64,000 nucleotides of DNA from Dyella flava (GTDB taxonomy: Bacteria > Pseudomonadota > Gammaproteobacteria > Xanthomonadales > Rhodanobacteraceae). The stretch spans positions 1-64,000 of the forward strand of contig NZ_JADIKE010000025.1 in NCBI RefSeq assembly GCF_016904955.1. The letters run 5' to 3'. Of this stretch, positions 16,377 through 25,768 are shown one piece after another (positions within the stretch are counted from its first letter, which is position 1; each line of letters begins with the position of its first letter). The notes under the pieces are model-generated. The model was not told where the DNA came from. It worked only from the letters and a program-made list of their open reading frames with translations, and searched no databases. The position numbers were made by a program, and so were the translations under genes.

Positions 16377-17912
16377 TCACCGGGGCTTTTTCACCCACCA
16401 GATGGCGCGTTGTATCCATGCGCTTGCCTGCCTCGGGTTCCATTCGAAGGTCGCCACGCTTTCCGGCGGCATCGTGTATTCGAAGCGCGTCTGGCCCTCT
16501 TCGACCGAGACGCTGCGCGCAACCGCATTGCTGTTTGCCACCACCAGAACAATCGATCCGTCGGAGGCATTCTGGAATGCCACATTGTCGATGCCCTTGT
16601 CCTCGGTCGCGGTGGACCCTACCCGAACGGCGCCGGGCAAGACGAATTTGCTGAAGTGCGCGATTGCGTAGTATTCATCGTTGCGGCTTATCACTCCGGT
16701 ACGCGAGTCGATCGTGATCATGCCCTTGCACAAGGCGCACCCGCCGAAATGGGGCCCGTGTTGCTCGTCGAGTACCAGGTTCCAGTACACGACACCGCGA
16801 GCCCACTGCCTGGTTCCGGTGATCAACAGGTTACGGGTAAACCAGAGCAGCTCGCCGTTTGCGGCCGATGCCCAATCGCCCCCGGAACACTCGCTGATGT
16901 AGACATCCTTTTGGGGATACGCGCGATGTACGCGACCCTGCGCATACTGGCTGCCTTCATAACAATGCCAGGCGACGCCATCGATATAGCGCGCGGCATT
17001 GGGGTCTGCCAGAACGCTCAATGGTTGTTCGGGATGGCTCCAGTTGTGATCCCATTCCAGAATCTGGGTTTTTTGCGGGCGAGCTGCCAATTTCGGGCCG
17101 AGATATTGGGAAACGATGCGCGCCCGCGTCGCTGCAGGCATTCCCATGCCCGGATAGGTGATCGGCTCGAAGGCGGGCTCGTTTTGCACGGTCAAGGCGA
17201 AAATGGGAATGCCGTAGCCGCGGTAAGCATCGAGATATTTGACGAGATAGTCCGCGTAAGTACTTTCATATTGTTCCAGCAGCTCACCGCTGATCAGGTT
17301 GTCACTGGTCTTCATCCACGCCGGCGCACTCCATGGCGAGGCGATGATGTGCAGGTCCGGATCGATGGAAAGGACCTCGCGCACCGTCGGTATCACGTCT
17401 TTCAAATTAGCCGTGACGTTGAAATGCGACAGTTGCGGGTCGACCTGGCCAAGGGGGACGTCGTCCAGGGTATACGGCTTCAACGAGAAATCCGACGCAC
17501 CTATGGTCAGGCGCATCATGTTCAGACCGAGGTTGGGGGGCGGACCATACAGCTCGTGCAACAATTCGCGGCGGCGCAGCCAATTCAGCTTGTTCTGCAG
17601 CAACCATGCCGACGAATCCGTCATGGCCGCGCCGAATCCGACCATGGTTTGATATTTCTTGTTGACGTCGATGACCACATCGGCAGGTAACGTGCCGCGA
17701 GCGGTCATCTCAATATCGGGCTGCTGCGCCAGCTTCAGCCGGCGATCCTGCGTGCTCAGCCACAGCTGGACGGAGGGCAGGACCGACTGCGTCGAAACGG
17801 TAACTTCAGGCTTTACGGTGAACGTGAAGCGTGGCGCATACAGGGCAACCAGCGTAAGCAGGACGATTAGGGCGCTGACCGCCCAACTGGATTCCGACTT
17901 GCGCTCATTCAT
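16377..17912 (-). CDS. Glycoside hydrolase family 30 (glucosylceramidase-like)
   Basis: 511 residues with a signal-anchor-like N-terminus (SALIVLLTLVALYAPRF). Family-30 signatures are in order: GFGAAMTDSSAWLL near residue 95, the SPWSAPAWMK motif near 195, the acid/base Glu in TVQNEPAFEP near 240, WHCYEG near 320 and the nucleophile Glu in ISECSGGDW near 341. The C-terminal beta-sandwich segment follows (IVLVVANSN). GH30 enzymes cut beta-glucosyl, beta-xylosyl or beta-1,6-glucan bonds; the exact specificity is not readable. Exported, probably membrane-tethered or periplasmic, and likely part of polysaccharide scavenging. Confidence 0.9.
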   Translation of the reverse strand: MNERKSESSWAVSALIVLLTLVALYAPRFTFTVKPEVTVSTQSVLPSVQLWLSTQDRRLKLAQQPDIEMTARGTLPADVVIDVNKKYQTMVGFGAAMTDSSAWLLQNKLNWLRRRELLHELYGPPPNLGLNMMRLTIGASDFSLKPYTLDDVPLGQVDPQLSHFNVTANLKDVIPTVREVLSIDPDLHIIASPWSAPAWMKTSDNLISGELLEQYESTYADYLVKYLDAYRGYGIPIFALTVQNEPAFEPITYPGMGMPAATRARIVSQYLGPKLAARPQKTQILEWDHNWSHPEQPLSVLADPNAARYIDGVAWHCYEGSQYAQGRVHRAYPQKDVYISECSGGDWASAANGELLWFTRNLLITGTRQWARGVVYWNLVLDEQHGPHFGGCALCKGMITIDSRTGVISRNDEYYAIAHFSKFVLPGAVRVGSTATEDKGIDNVAFQNASDGSIVLVVANSNAVARSVSVEEGQTRFEYTMPPESVATFEWNPRQASAWIQRAIWWVKKPR

Positions 17913-18302
17913 GGCACGTAACTAGCCCATCGCTCAGGTTGCAGTTACTTGGATCACGAAGCCGCAAGCTTTCGCAGAAAAGAGCGGCGTGCTTTTTCTA
18001 CAGAAGAAACGCACGATGCCCGTTTCCTTTCTCAATGATGCGCAAAGTTGCATACGAACGGAAGGAAGACTACATAACACGCCGAGTATTGACTACTAGC
18101 CATGGTTCCAAGAACCGGCGTGCGTTCGCCTCGGATCGAGAGCGGACTTTGTAAGCGTAACAAGACGCCGGTGGGCCGTATCCGGCTTTTTTGAAGCCTC
18201 GACGTGCCGTAATAGTATTGGGATCTCTTTCATCCACGTGGCAGTGAGCCCACGGCTGCATACCGAGGTAACGCGAGCCGGGGTATCCCAATCATGGCGT
18301 GA
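17913..18302. other. Intergenic region, no gene recognised
   Basis: 390 bases between the GH30 and NTF2-like genes, both on the minus strand. It should hold the GH30 promoter. It contains a variant of the recurring motif (GATCGAGAGCGGAC near 18135). A 73-residue open frame on the minus strand (18070-18291) has no ribosome site or familiar sequence. Confidence 0.45.
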
Positions 18303-18665
18303 TCAGCCTGCGGAACCGAAGAGCTTGTGCATGATGAACCAGCGGCCATCGCAACGAAGCAGTGAAAGCACGTTGTAGTAGTGGTTGCCGAGAAAGTGCA
18401 GCTCTGCCGTGACCGTAGCCATGTCGCCGAGTACTTCGATGGACCGCGGCGCCATGGTGAACGGCTCGCCGGCGCTCGACGGACTCTGGCGCGAGCCCAC
18501 CGCTTCGATGTATTGAGCTGCGGAACGCGAACGGAATGTCCCGGTGACCATGTCTTCGACCCGAGCATTGGGGTGAAACACCTCGCGAAGTCCCTGCGCG
18601 CTTCCTTCATGCACACTGCGTAGGTAATGGTCCACCAGATCGAGCACGGCCTGATCGTCGTTCAT
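18303..18665 (-). CDS. NTF2-like / putative lumazine-binding family protein
   Basis: 120 residues. The pattern AVLDLVDHYLRSVHEGSAQ, FHPNARVEDM, then VTAELHFLGNHYYNVLSLLRCDGRWFIMHKLF matches the SnoaL/NTF2-like superfamily, in particular the group annotated as putative lumazine-binding. Such small proteins form cone-shaped barrels that bind small hydrophobic ligands or act as isomerases. It starts 4 bases after the stop of the DsbA-like gene, so the two are almost certainly co-transcribed. Confidence 0.78.
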   Translation of the reverse strand: MNDDQAVLDLVDHYLRSVHEGSAQGLREVFHPNARVEDMVTGTFRSRSAAQYIEAVGSRQSPSSAGEPFTMAPRSIEVLGDMATVTAELHFLGNHYYNVLSLLRCDGRWFIMHKLFGSAG

Positions 18666-18669
18666 AGGT

Positions 18670-19341
18670 TCAACCTGCTGTCGGCGCCATCACATCCGTG
18701 CGTGATCCGGCCACCGTGCGAACGCGTGAGATAAGCTGCTTTGCATCGATGTAACCAGGCGCAAGACTGTAGAGCTTGTCGCCGTCTTCGAGCAGCAACG
18801 ATGGAAAACTGGCAATACCCCAGCGCCGTGCTTGCAGGAAATCGCCACGCGTTTCATCCATCGCTTCTGCCGATTGCCAGACCTTGAGGAAATCATCGGG
18901 CGTCGTCGCATAACCCTGATCGGACAATGCACGGGCACCCACATCCGCCAGTACTTCGCCCTTCGTGATGTCCTGTCCGTCGACATAAAACGCGCGCTGG
19001 ATGGCGCGAAGCACCTCAAGCTGGTCAGCGTCAGGAGCCAGTTGGCGGACGGTGACTACGGCGCGGCACGCGGGCTCGGTGTTGTAGACCAGATTGTCGT
19101 TGGCGAGGAACGCCTGGCGATTGAACGGCAGTCCGCTTGCTGCTTCGACGCGGTTCCAGTGCTCAAGACGCGCAACGCGCTGGTGCCTGGGCATCACCGA
19201 TGTTTCGTCAGGGCGAAGGCCGCCTACGACCACTTGCAGCTCAAGCCCGGGGGCGGCCTGGCGCAGCTCTGTCACTTCCTTGCCGAAGCCATAGCACCAG
19301 GAACACATGGGGTCAGCGACCAGAATAAGTTTCATGCTCAT
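18670..19341 (-). CDS. DsbA-family thioredoxin-fold protein (FrnE-like)
   Basis: 223 residues from the ATG at 19341 (a second ATG at 19335 is equally possible). No signal peptide, so cytoplasmic. The N-terminal strand ILVADPMCSWCYGFG carries the CSWC redox motif, followed by the all-helical insertion typical of DsbA, and the cis-proline segment ASFPSLLL near residue 175. This is the FrnE/2-hydroxychromene-2-carboxylate isomerase group of DsbA-like oxidoreductases. Co-transcribed with the NTF2-like gene and divergent from a LysR regulator 159 bases away, which probably controls the pair. Confidence 0.8.
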   Translation of the reverse strand: MSMKLILVADPMCSWCYGFGKEVTELRQAAPGLELQVVVGGLRPDETSVMPRHQRVARLEHWNRVEAASGLPFNRQAFLANDNLVYNTEPACRAVVTVRQLAPDADQLEVLRAIQRAFYVDGQDITKGEVLADVGARALSDQGYATTPDDFLKVWQSAEAMDETRGDFLQARRWGIASFPSLLLEDGDKLYSLAPGYIDAKQLISRVRTVAGSRTDVMAPTAG

Positions 19342-19500
19342 TTTCTCGAACAGTGTCTCGACTGCCCTGGATCCCATGCGCGGGCACGGTGGACACCAGG
19401 AATGGATGGATGACTCGACGTCGAGGCGCACTGTATTCCTGCGTTCCAACGCGATAAATATGGTTCAATGCACTTCACTTGATACGTGGCGTAACGAATC

Positions 19501-20409
19501 ATGCGGCGCCAATTTGATGATGTGCTGCTGGGGAGCATCGAGCTGTTTTGTCTGGCAGGTGAGCTAGGCAGTTTCACCGCAGCAGCAGCGGCCGCTGGCG
19601 TGACGCCTGCCGCGGTCAGCCGCTCGGTGGCACGCCTGGAGGAACGCATGGGCGTTCGCCTGTTCGTTCGGACCACCCGGCACATTCGCCTCACCGACGT
19701 GGGCCGCGCCTACTTCGAAGAGTGCCGGCAAGCGCTGAGCCAGCTGATCGATGCGGAACGCATGGCGACGGGCCAGCAGCTTCGGCCGGTCGGTACGCTG
19801 CGCGTCAGCGTACCGACCACATACGCCCACTACCGCCTATTGCCGTGGCTTCCGGAGTTTCGAGCGCGCCATCCAGAGGTGCGGCTGGATATCCACGTGA
19901 GCAACCGCAACGTTGATTTTTCCGACGAAGGCTACGACCTGGCGATTCGCGTTCGCGCCCCCGCCGATTCCGGCCTCATCGTTCGCCACCTTGAAGACGC
20001 GGAATTGGTCGTCGTGGCCACCCCCGCATACCTTGCTCGACGGGGCACACCCATGACGCTGGCGGATCTCGGCCAGCACGAGTGCATCCAGTTCGACCTT
20101 CCCAGCAGTGGCCGCCGGATTCCCTGGCTGTTCCGGGATCAGGGCAAGGAGATCGAAGTGACCGGCGACGGCGGCTATGTACTCTCCGAGGACGTGCTTG
20201 GCGGGGTCACGCTCGCCCGCCACGGTGCCGGCTTGTTCCAGACGTATCGCTTCATCGTTGAAGAAGATCTGCGCGAGGGTCGTCTGGTCACGGTGCTGCA
20301 GGCGTTCGGCGGCCGGTCCCGACCTTATAACCTGCTGTACCCACATAACCGCCACGTACCGCTGCGCGTGCGCAGCTTCATCGATTTTCTGGTGCAAAAA
20401 GTGGCCTGA
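19501..20409 (+). CDS. LysR-family transcriptional regulator
   Basis: 302 residues. The N-terminal winged helix-turn-helix is clear (FCLAGELGSFTAAAAAAGVTPAAVSRSVARLEERMGV, residues about 18-55, given here as separate parts: LGSFTAAAAAAG and PAAVSRSVARLE), and a LysR substrate-binding domain follows (TLRVSVPTTYAHYRLLPWL, then IRVRAPADSGLIVRHL). This layout matches the CrgA/DmlR-type group. Divergently placed against the DsbA-like/NTF2-like pair, so it is their likely regulator; the effector is unknown. Confidence 0.88.
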   Translation: MRRQFDDVLLGSIELFCLAGELGSFTAAAAAAGVTPAAVSRSVARLEERMGVRLFVRTTRHIRLTDVGRAYFEECRQALSQLIDAERMATGQQLRPVGTLRVSVPTTYAHYRLLPWLPEFRARHPEVRLDIHVSNRNVDFSDEGYDLAIRVRAPADSGLIVRHLEDAELVVVATPAYLARRGTPMTLADLGQHECIQFDLPSSGRRIPWLFRDQGKEIEVTGDGGYVLSEDVLGGVTLARHGAGLFQTYRFIVEEDLREGRLVTVLQAFGGRSRPYNLLYPHNRHVPLRVRSFIDFLVQKVA

Positions 20410-20556
20410 TACTGCCGTTGGCTGGCGCGGGCCGCGTGGTGGCCGAGCCACTTGTTACGCCAGGTATCAACTGAAGTGCTTCGCAGCGGATTTATGCGCG
20501 GCGTGGCAATAACTAGCATGTGCCTCTGTCAGAACTAACGGTTCATCGGGGACGCC

Positions 20557-21195
20557 ATGATCGATCTCTACACCTGGAAAACTCCCAACGGGCGCAAACC
20601 CGTCATCGCGCTGGAGGCGCTGCAACTGGACTACGTGGTACATCCCGTGGACATCAACCGCGACGAGCAGTTTCTGCCGAACTTCGTAGCCGTGTCGCCG
20701 AACAGCAAGATCCCGGCCATCGTTGACCGCGAAAACGGCATGAAGCTCTTCGAGAGCGGCGCGATTCTTCAGTACCTGGCCGAAAAGACCGGAAAACTGC
20801 TGCCCACCCGTGGCGCCACGCGCTACAGCACCTTGCAGTGGCTGAACTGGCAAGTGGGCGGCGTAGGGCCGATGTTCGGACAACTGGGATTTTTCGCGAA
20901 CCGCGCGAAGGAACGACTCCCGCTCGCCGTGAATCGATACCTCACCGAGTCCAACCGCCTGCTCGACGTGCTGGAACAGCGCCTGTCGCAGTCGGCTTAC
21001 GTGGGCAGCGACGACTACAGCATTGCCGACATTGCCATCTATCCCTGGGTCGTTGCCGTGATTACCAACAATCCGGCCTTGCTCGCCGACGCCCGCGCCA
21101 ATCGTCCGTCGATGGACCGCTGGATGACGAAACTGGCCGAGCTCCCGGACGTGATCAAGGGCATGAATGTTCTACAGGAAGCCGGCGTCAGCTAG
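20557..21195 (+). CDS. Glutathione S-transferase, YfcG/Ure2-like
   Basis: 212 residues with GGGGA before the ATG. The N-terminal thioredoxin-like domain starts IDLYTWKTPNGRKPVIALEA, the signature of the Nu-class/YfcG type, where Thr-Asn residues near the N-terminus bind glutathione and disulfide-bond reductase activity is known. The ES motif that binds the gamma-glutamyl part is in KLFESGAILQYLAEKTG near residue 67. The helical C-domain (YSIADIAIYPWV) is intact. Probably a cytoplasmic thiol-redox or detoxification enzyme, not linked clearly to its neighbours. Confidence 0.88.
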   Translation: MIDLYTWKTPNGRKPVIALEALQLDYVVHPVDINRDEQFLPNFVAVSPNSKIPAIVDRENGMKLFESGAILQYLAEKTGKLLPTRGATRYSTLQWLNWQVGGVGPMFGQLGFFANRAKERLPLAVNRYLTESNRLLDVLEQRLSQSAYVGSDDYSIADIAIYPWVVAVITNNPALLADARANRPSMDRWMTKLAELPDVIKGMNVLQEAGVS

Positions 21196-21371
21196 ATCCT
21201 GACGTGGTATCTCGCAACGACCCGGAATGGCTGTCCGTGAAGGGCAGAGCGGCTTGTGGCGATGTCTGCTTCGGGTGGAAACAGACATGACGGCCCGCAC
21301 CGTTCCCTCCCCGGGCTCTCAGCAGGAAATCCGGCTCGAATTCCGTTACAACCAATTAACAAACTGTGCAG

Positions 21372-21487
21372 TATAGTTAACCCATGTCGAGAGACATCAG
21401 TCCCATCGCCTAGCCGGGCCTCCCCTCCCCGCGAAGCAACGTAAAGATGGATGAACCAAAACCCGCGGGTCCCCTCGCGGGTTTTTT
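21372..21487 (+). ncRNA. Candidate small RNA or leader ending in a strong terminator
   Basis: A -10-like TATAGT at 21372-21377 precedes about 100 non-coding bases that open with a small ATGTC/GACAT hairpin and end in a strong rho-independent terminator. No gene of the same direction starts after it; the hydrolase gene that follows is on the opposite strand. A 9-codon frame starting at the ATG at 21384 is also possible as a mini-leader. No -35 box of consensus type was found, so the promoter is weak evidence. Confidence 0.35.
21458..21487 (+). terminator. Rho-independent terminator
   Basis: AAAACCCGCG at 21458-21467 pairs with CGCGGGTTTT at 21476-21485 across an 8-base loop, followed by more T. 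The A-rich 5' side means it can work on both strands, also ending the minus-strand hydrolase gene. Confidence 0.8.
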
Positions 21488-21591
21488 ATTGCCCCGGCAC
21501 TGAACTTCTGTCAGCGCGCCGATCGAACGAAGGTGGCACTGCAAGAATCCGATGCGGGTCGATTCTGAAACTTGATAAGTTGTTGCCACGC

Positions 21592-22644
21592 TCAAAAGCG
21601 GTCGACGTCGATCACTGCCTTGGCGAAATCCCGTGGCGCCTCCTGCGGCAGGTTGTGGCCGATACCGCCGGTGACGGGGCGATGTTCGTACTTGCCGGTG
21701 AACTTCTTGGCGTAAGCGCTCGGGTCGGGATGTGGCGCGCCATTGGCATCACCTTCCAGCGTGATGGCGGGCACGTTGATGTTCGGTAACGTAGCGAGCT
21801 TCTTTTCCAGCGCGTCATACTGTGCTTCGCCTTCGGCAAGACCCAGGCGCCAACGGTAATTGTGGATAGCCACGGCAACCTGATCGGGGTTGTCCAGGGC
21901 TGCGGCGGAGCGCGCGAAGGTGGCGTCGTCGAAGCCCCACTGCGGCGAGGCGAGTTCCCAGATCAGACGCGCGAAGTCGTGGGTGTACTTCGCGTAGCCC
22001 GCTTCGCCGCGCTCGGTGGCGAAGTAATACTGATACCACCACTGCAGCTCGGCCTTCGGCGGCAATGGCGCGCGATTGAGTTCCTGGCTGCCGATCAGAT
22101 AACCGCTTACCGAAACCAGCGCCTTGCACCGCTGCGGCCATAGCGCGGCCATGATATCGGCGGTACGCGCTCCCCAATCGAAGCCGGCGACGATGGCTTG
22201 ATCGATCTTCAGCGCATCCAGCAACGCGATGGCGTCCACGGCAATTGCCGCCTGCTGGCCGTTGCGCTTGGTGTCGGCTGAAAGGAAACTCGTGCCGCCG
22301 TAGCCGCGCAGATAGGGAATGATCACGCGATAGCCGGCGGCTGCGAGGATGGGCGCGACGTCGACGAAACTGTAGATGTCGTAAGGCCAGCCATGCAGCA
22401 GCAGCACTGGCTTGCCATTGGCCGGACCATCCTCGGCATAGGCCACGTCGAGCACGCCGGCCGTTACATGCTTGATGGACCTGAAGGAGGTATGGCCACC
22501 GCTTGCGATGCGCTTGCCGGCGGCGGGTGCCGACTTGCTCGTCTGGGCCTGGGCGAGAGAACTGAGCCCAATGGAGCCGAGCGCGAGGCCCAAAGCCGAC
22601 GCGCCAAGCAAGGTTCTACGCTTCTGATCGATCTGGTCCGACAT
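21592..22644 (-). CDS. Tat-exported alpha/beta hydrolase, epoxide-hydrolase-like
   Basis: 350 residues. The N-terminus KRRTLLGASALGLALG is a twin-arginine signal with cleavage near AQAQT, so it is exported folded. Motifs follow the epoxide hydrolase/haloalkane dehalogenase plan: oxyanion strand VLLLHGWPYDIYSF, then YLRGYGGTSF, nucleophile Asp in VAGFDWGARTA near residue 165, and His in TGGIGHNLPQEAP near residue 333. The Asp rather than Ser nucleophile argues for hydrolysis of epoxides or halides. Substrate unknown. Alone between other single genes. Confidence 0.82.
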   Translation of the reverse strand: MSDQIDQKRRTLLGASALGLALGSIGLSSLAQAQTSKSAPAAGKRIASGGHTSFRSIKHVTAGVLDVAYAEDGPANGKPVLLLHGWPYDIYSFVDVAPILAAAGYRVIIPYLRGYGGTSFLSADTKRNGQQAAIAVDAIALLDALKIDQAIVAGFDWGARTADIMAALWPQRCKALVSVSGYLIGSQELNRAPLPPKAELQWWYQYYFATERGEAGYAKYTHDFARLIWELASPQWGFDDATFARSAAALDNPDQVAVAIHNYRWRLGLAEGEAQYDALEKKLATLPNINVPAITLEGDANGAPHPDPSAYAKKFTGKYEHRPVTGGIGHNLPQEAPRDFAKAVIDVDRF

Positions 22645-22965
22645 GACGCCTTTCCCCGCAAGTTGATGTGGGCGTAGAAGACCATGCCGGTGTGTCGCCT
22701 CTGTGTTGAGACATGGCGGAATTGCAAGGTCATGTAACAGAGCGTCGGCTGGATACAGTGGGATACAAAACTCAGGAAGCCGATAGCCTCGGCTGACTTG
22801 GCAATGCGATGGCTGTCTTCAATTGTCCCTCCGACGTTGAAGGTGGGGCAGTGTTTGGCCGCACCGAGGGGATTCAAAGCAACATGGATCCCCGCTTACG
22901 CGGGGATGATGGCTCGAAAAACGTGGGGTTACCGCATAAGCAGATTACGTTTGCTGGTGGTGCAA
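22645..22965. other. Intergenic region with a dispersed GGATCCCCGC hairpin
   Basis: 321 bases. It holds an 8-bp perfect stem (ATCCCCGC 22888-22895, GCGGGGAT 22900-22907, loop TTAC), a repeat motif scattered in many proteobacterial genomes. Otherwise nothing recognised. Confidence 0.6.
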
Positions 22966-23436
22966 TCACCGAACAAGCAAACGCCACGCGTTTTGGCACG
23001 CCCCAATCAGCAGCGCGACCACCGCAACGTATATCAACCTCGACGCAAACGCACACGCCTCAAGCACGCTCACGCCGGCCATCACCAGTATCAAGGTCAA
23101 GACCATCGGCGCGACGTATTCCACGAGTCGCGTATTTGACAGTTCCGAACTGCGATACCACCGCCAATGGCTCACATGCCAAATGATGCGCGCGAGGCTC
23201 AGCCACAACAGACCCCATCCAATCACATAACGCGAAATGCCTGGAACCAGGAAACACAATCCAATCAGCAGCACCGCCAGGAAGTCGAAAAAACTGCGCT
23301 TGGCGACCAGCAGTATCCAGCGCCGTTCTTCGCTCGATGCAGTATTCAACTTCAAGGAAAGCGAGACAAACAGCAGACCACTCAAGGTGGCCGCGACTTC
23401 GGCAATCGTTGCGTAGGCGGTCTGCCATTCATTCAT
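22966..23436 (-). CDS. Four-span membrane protein, hypothetical
   Basis: 156 residues from the ATG at 23436 (TGGAGCC before it). About four transmembrane segments: LSGLLFVSLSLKL, FFDFLAVLLIGLCFLVPGI, IGWGLLWLSLARIIW, VEYVAPMVLTLILVMAGVSV and a last LIYVAVVALLIGA. The N-terminal YATIAEVAATLSGLLFVSLSL is shared by a family of uncharacterised small membrane proteins. No catalytic residue pattern. Confidence 0.6.
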   Translation of the reverse strand: MNEWQTAYATIAEVAATLSGLLFVSLSLKLNTASSEERRWILLVAKRSFFDFLAVLLIGLCFLVPGISRYVIGWGLLWLSLARIIWHVSHWRWYRSSELSNTRLVEYVAPMVLTLILVMAGVSVLEACAFASRLIYVAVVALLIGACQNAWRLLVR

Positions 23437-23544
23437 GGCTCCATAACTCCTACTGTTTGTGCGATCCCGTGTGGTCAGAATCGGGCCAGGTTCACTTGGC
23501 TCATGCGAAGTCCCTGCCAAGCGAACCTGAACCCATTTTGGTTG

Positions 23545-25302
23545 CTATGGCCCCGCCGCTGTCAAACCATATCCGGTGGCGCGTGCCTCGATTTGCGGAT
23601 CAAGCGCACGCGCGGCGGCCAGATCGGCATTACCCGCATCCGTCTGGCCACTGCGGATTTTCGCCAGGCCGAGGCCATAGCGCGACCACGCGGAACGCGG
23701 GTGTCCAGCGACGGCCTGCTCGTAAGCCTTGATCGATTCGGGATAATGCCCCAACCGCAACTGCACCAGGCCGAGACTGTCGAGGTAGGCAGGGTTGTCG
23801 CCATCGCGCTTGATCGCCTTGCGGCAATCGTGCAGGGCATCGTCGAGCATCTGGTTGCTCAGGCCACGCGCCCAGCAGCGCTCGTTGAGTGCGTTGCCGA
23901 GCATGGCGTCATTGTTATGCAGGCGAATCCAATCATCGAGCAAGGGTAGCGCGGCAGCGGGTTGGTCGAGTTGGATGTAGAGAGCGGCAATCGAGCGCGC
24001 CTGCGTTGATCCCGCAGGTGCCAGGGCGACTGCCACCGTCACGTCTGCTGCCGCGCCGGTACGATCCTTGTGCCAGAGACGAAGTTCGGCGCGCAGCAGC
24101 AACGCATCGACATTCTTGGGATCCAGGCTCAACGACTTGTCCAGATCGGTGAGCGCCGCATCGGGCTGTTTGTCCGCCCCTAATGCCCTTGCACGCGCAA
24201 GATAGTAAGCGGCTTGATCGGGCGCCATGCGAATCGCTTCGTTCAGATCGGCTACCGCAGCGTCCGGCTCACCGCGAGACAAGTCTGCTTCGCCGCGCAG
24301 CGCGTAATCGCCCGCCGTCTTGGGCGTTTCGCCTGCGGCGGCACCTACACCGGATTTGTCGCCGTCGCTTGGCGCTGTGGCGAAGGCAAACACGCGACCG
24401 CCGTTGTAGGTGAAATAAATTTTCTCCCGACTGTTGGCGATGAACATGCGATGGGCGAGGATAAAATCCGCGCCCAGCAGCATATCGGTTTCACCGTCGC
24501 CAAATTTTCCGTCGATGACCTGCATCTGGCTGTGCTGGATGGTTTCCGTGCCAACCGAAAACGAATCAATGTTTACGGTCCATGTCTTGTCTCTCTTGCT
24601 GCCAACGCCGAAGGTGCTGTTGCCTTTCTTGACGTCTGGCGCATCAAGGTCGATGCCGATTCGCTCGGCGGCGCTGCGGCTCAGCACGGTGGCGGCCGCC
24701 CCCGTATCGAGCATCGCCCGCACCTTCTTGCCGTTTATCGTCACGCTGAGAAACGTCCGTTTGTCGATCCGGTTATCGGACGGCTCGATTTCAGCCATGT
24801 TGTAGCCATCCTTGGACCAATACGCCAGCGGCGCTTTCTTGCACTGGTCTGTGTCGAACAGCGTTAATTTGCCATGCGCAAGATCGATTTCCAGATCGGC
24901 GACATCGAGCAGGTTGGCGCCGATCAATCCATAGCCCATGTCGGTACCGCCGACAATGAAATCGATGTTGTTGAGTGTCGTATCGAGGATGCCGAATTCT
25001 TTGACCCGCGTGAAATGCGCCTCCGCGGTACCGCCAACACCCGTAATGCGAAACCAGTCTGGCGCAGCTCGTAGCTTGAGTCCTAACGACGACGCGTCAG
25101 CGCTCGGCATAACGTTGAAGAAAGCCCCGGTGTCGAGCATGAACCGCGTATTGTTCCCATTGATCTTCACCATGGTCGTGGCTCGCCCGCCAACCATTTC
25201 CACCGGCAACGTGCCGTAGTCCTTCAATTGGCAAACCCCTGCCTGAGCCTGGCTTGCAAGCAAGACGCCTACGCAAAGACAGCAGAAACGCAACATCCTC
25301 AT
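23545..25302 (-). CDS. Secreted protein with two retropepsin-like aspartic protease domains and TPRs
   Basis: 585 residues from the ATG at 25302, with GGGGA 8 bases upstream; signal peptide ends near SQAQAG. The first retropepsin domain has the active-site motif FMLDTGAFFNVM near residue 57, the second has AMLDTGAAATVLS near residue 197. A tetratricopeptide tail of about 250 residues (several YYLARARALG-type and ALLLRAELRL-type helices) follows. Two aspartic domains in one chain could form an intramolecular version of the retroviral dimer. Proteins of this layout are exported in Xanthomonadales; role (peptide cleavage or a ligand-binding pseudo-protease) is unknown. Confidence 0.78.
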   Translation of the reverse strand: MRMLRFCCLCVGVLLASQAQAGVCQLKDYGTLPVEMVGGRATTMVKINGNNTRFMLDTGAFFNVMPSADASSLGLKLRAAPDWFRITGVGGTAEAHFTRVKEFGILDTTLNNIDFIVGGTDMGYGLIGANLLDVADLEIDLAHGKLTLFDTDQCKKAPLAYWSKDGYNMAEIEPSDNRIDKRTFLSVTINGKKVRAMLDTGAAATVLSRSAAERIGIDLDAPDVKKGNSTFGVGSKRDKTWTVNIDSFSVGTETIQHSQMQVIDGKFGDGETDMLLGADFILAHRMFIANSREKIYFTYNGGRVFAFATAPSDGDKSGVGAAAGETPKTAGDYALRGEADLSRGEPDAAVADLNEAIRMAPDQAAYYLARARALGADKQPDAALTDLDKSLSLDPKNVDALLLRAELRLWHKDRTGAAADVTVAVALAPAGSTQARSIAALYIQLDQPAAALPLLDDWIRLHNNDAMLGNALNERCWARGLSNQMLDDALHDCRKAIKRDGDNPAYLDSLGLVQLRLGHYPESIKAYEQAVAGHPRSAWSRYGLGLAKIRSGQTDAGNADLAAARALDPQIEARATGYGLTAAGP

Positions 25303-25768
25303 CACCATTTCCCCGTGTGCCATGGCCGCCAGATGGAGGCCTGTCCGTTGAGCACCGACATTTCCCGTAAACCATTTCAGCACTACCCCTCTTCCCTTAA
25401 TCCTATTGGGCAATGCTGCAAGCTGGAAGGAGATAAAACAGGCAAATGTATTTGCGACCATGAGTTGCGCAACGACCTTGGCCTTCTCTCCCAGAGAAAT
25501 TTGCCGCTCGTTGCTGTTTACCTGATGTCCGCAATTGAAAGCGGATATTACGAGTCTTCACGTATGACCTGGACGAATAGCTCGTTTGTTGGGTGGCCAC
25601 TTGAAACTCGCAACCGTACGGGGATGCCATCTCCATGGCGATACGTACTTTTAATAGTGAAGCGGGTCAGGGTGCTTTACTCCGCTTGCAGGAAAAGCGC
25701 GCCGACCCGTTTTTTTGTTCCAATTAATTCGGCTGCGTTCTGAATGCGCAGCACGTATCAATATACGA
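25303..25768. other. Intergenic region, possible terminator-like structure
   Basis: 466 bases between two minus-strand genes. CGGGTC near 25663 and GACCCG before seven T at about 25704-25716 could form a weak plus-strand terminator. No gene recognised. Confidence 0.4.

Noticed and set aside
16410..17690. 426-residue open frame opposite GH30
   Set aside because: Antisense to the glycosidase, whose catalytic motifs are complete.
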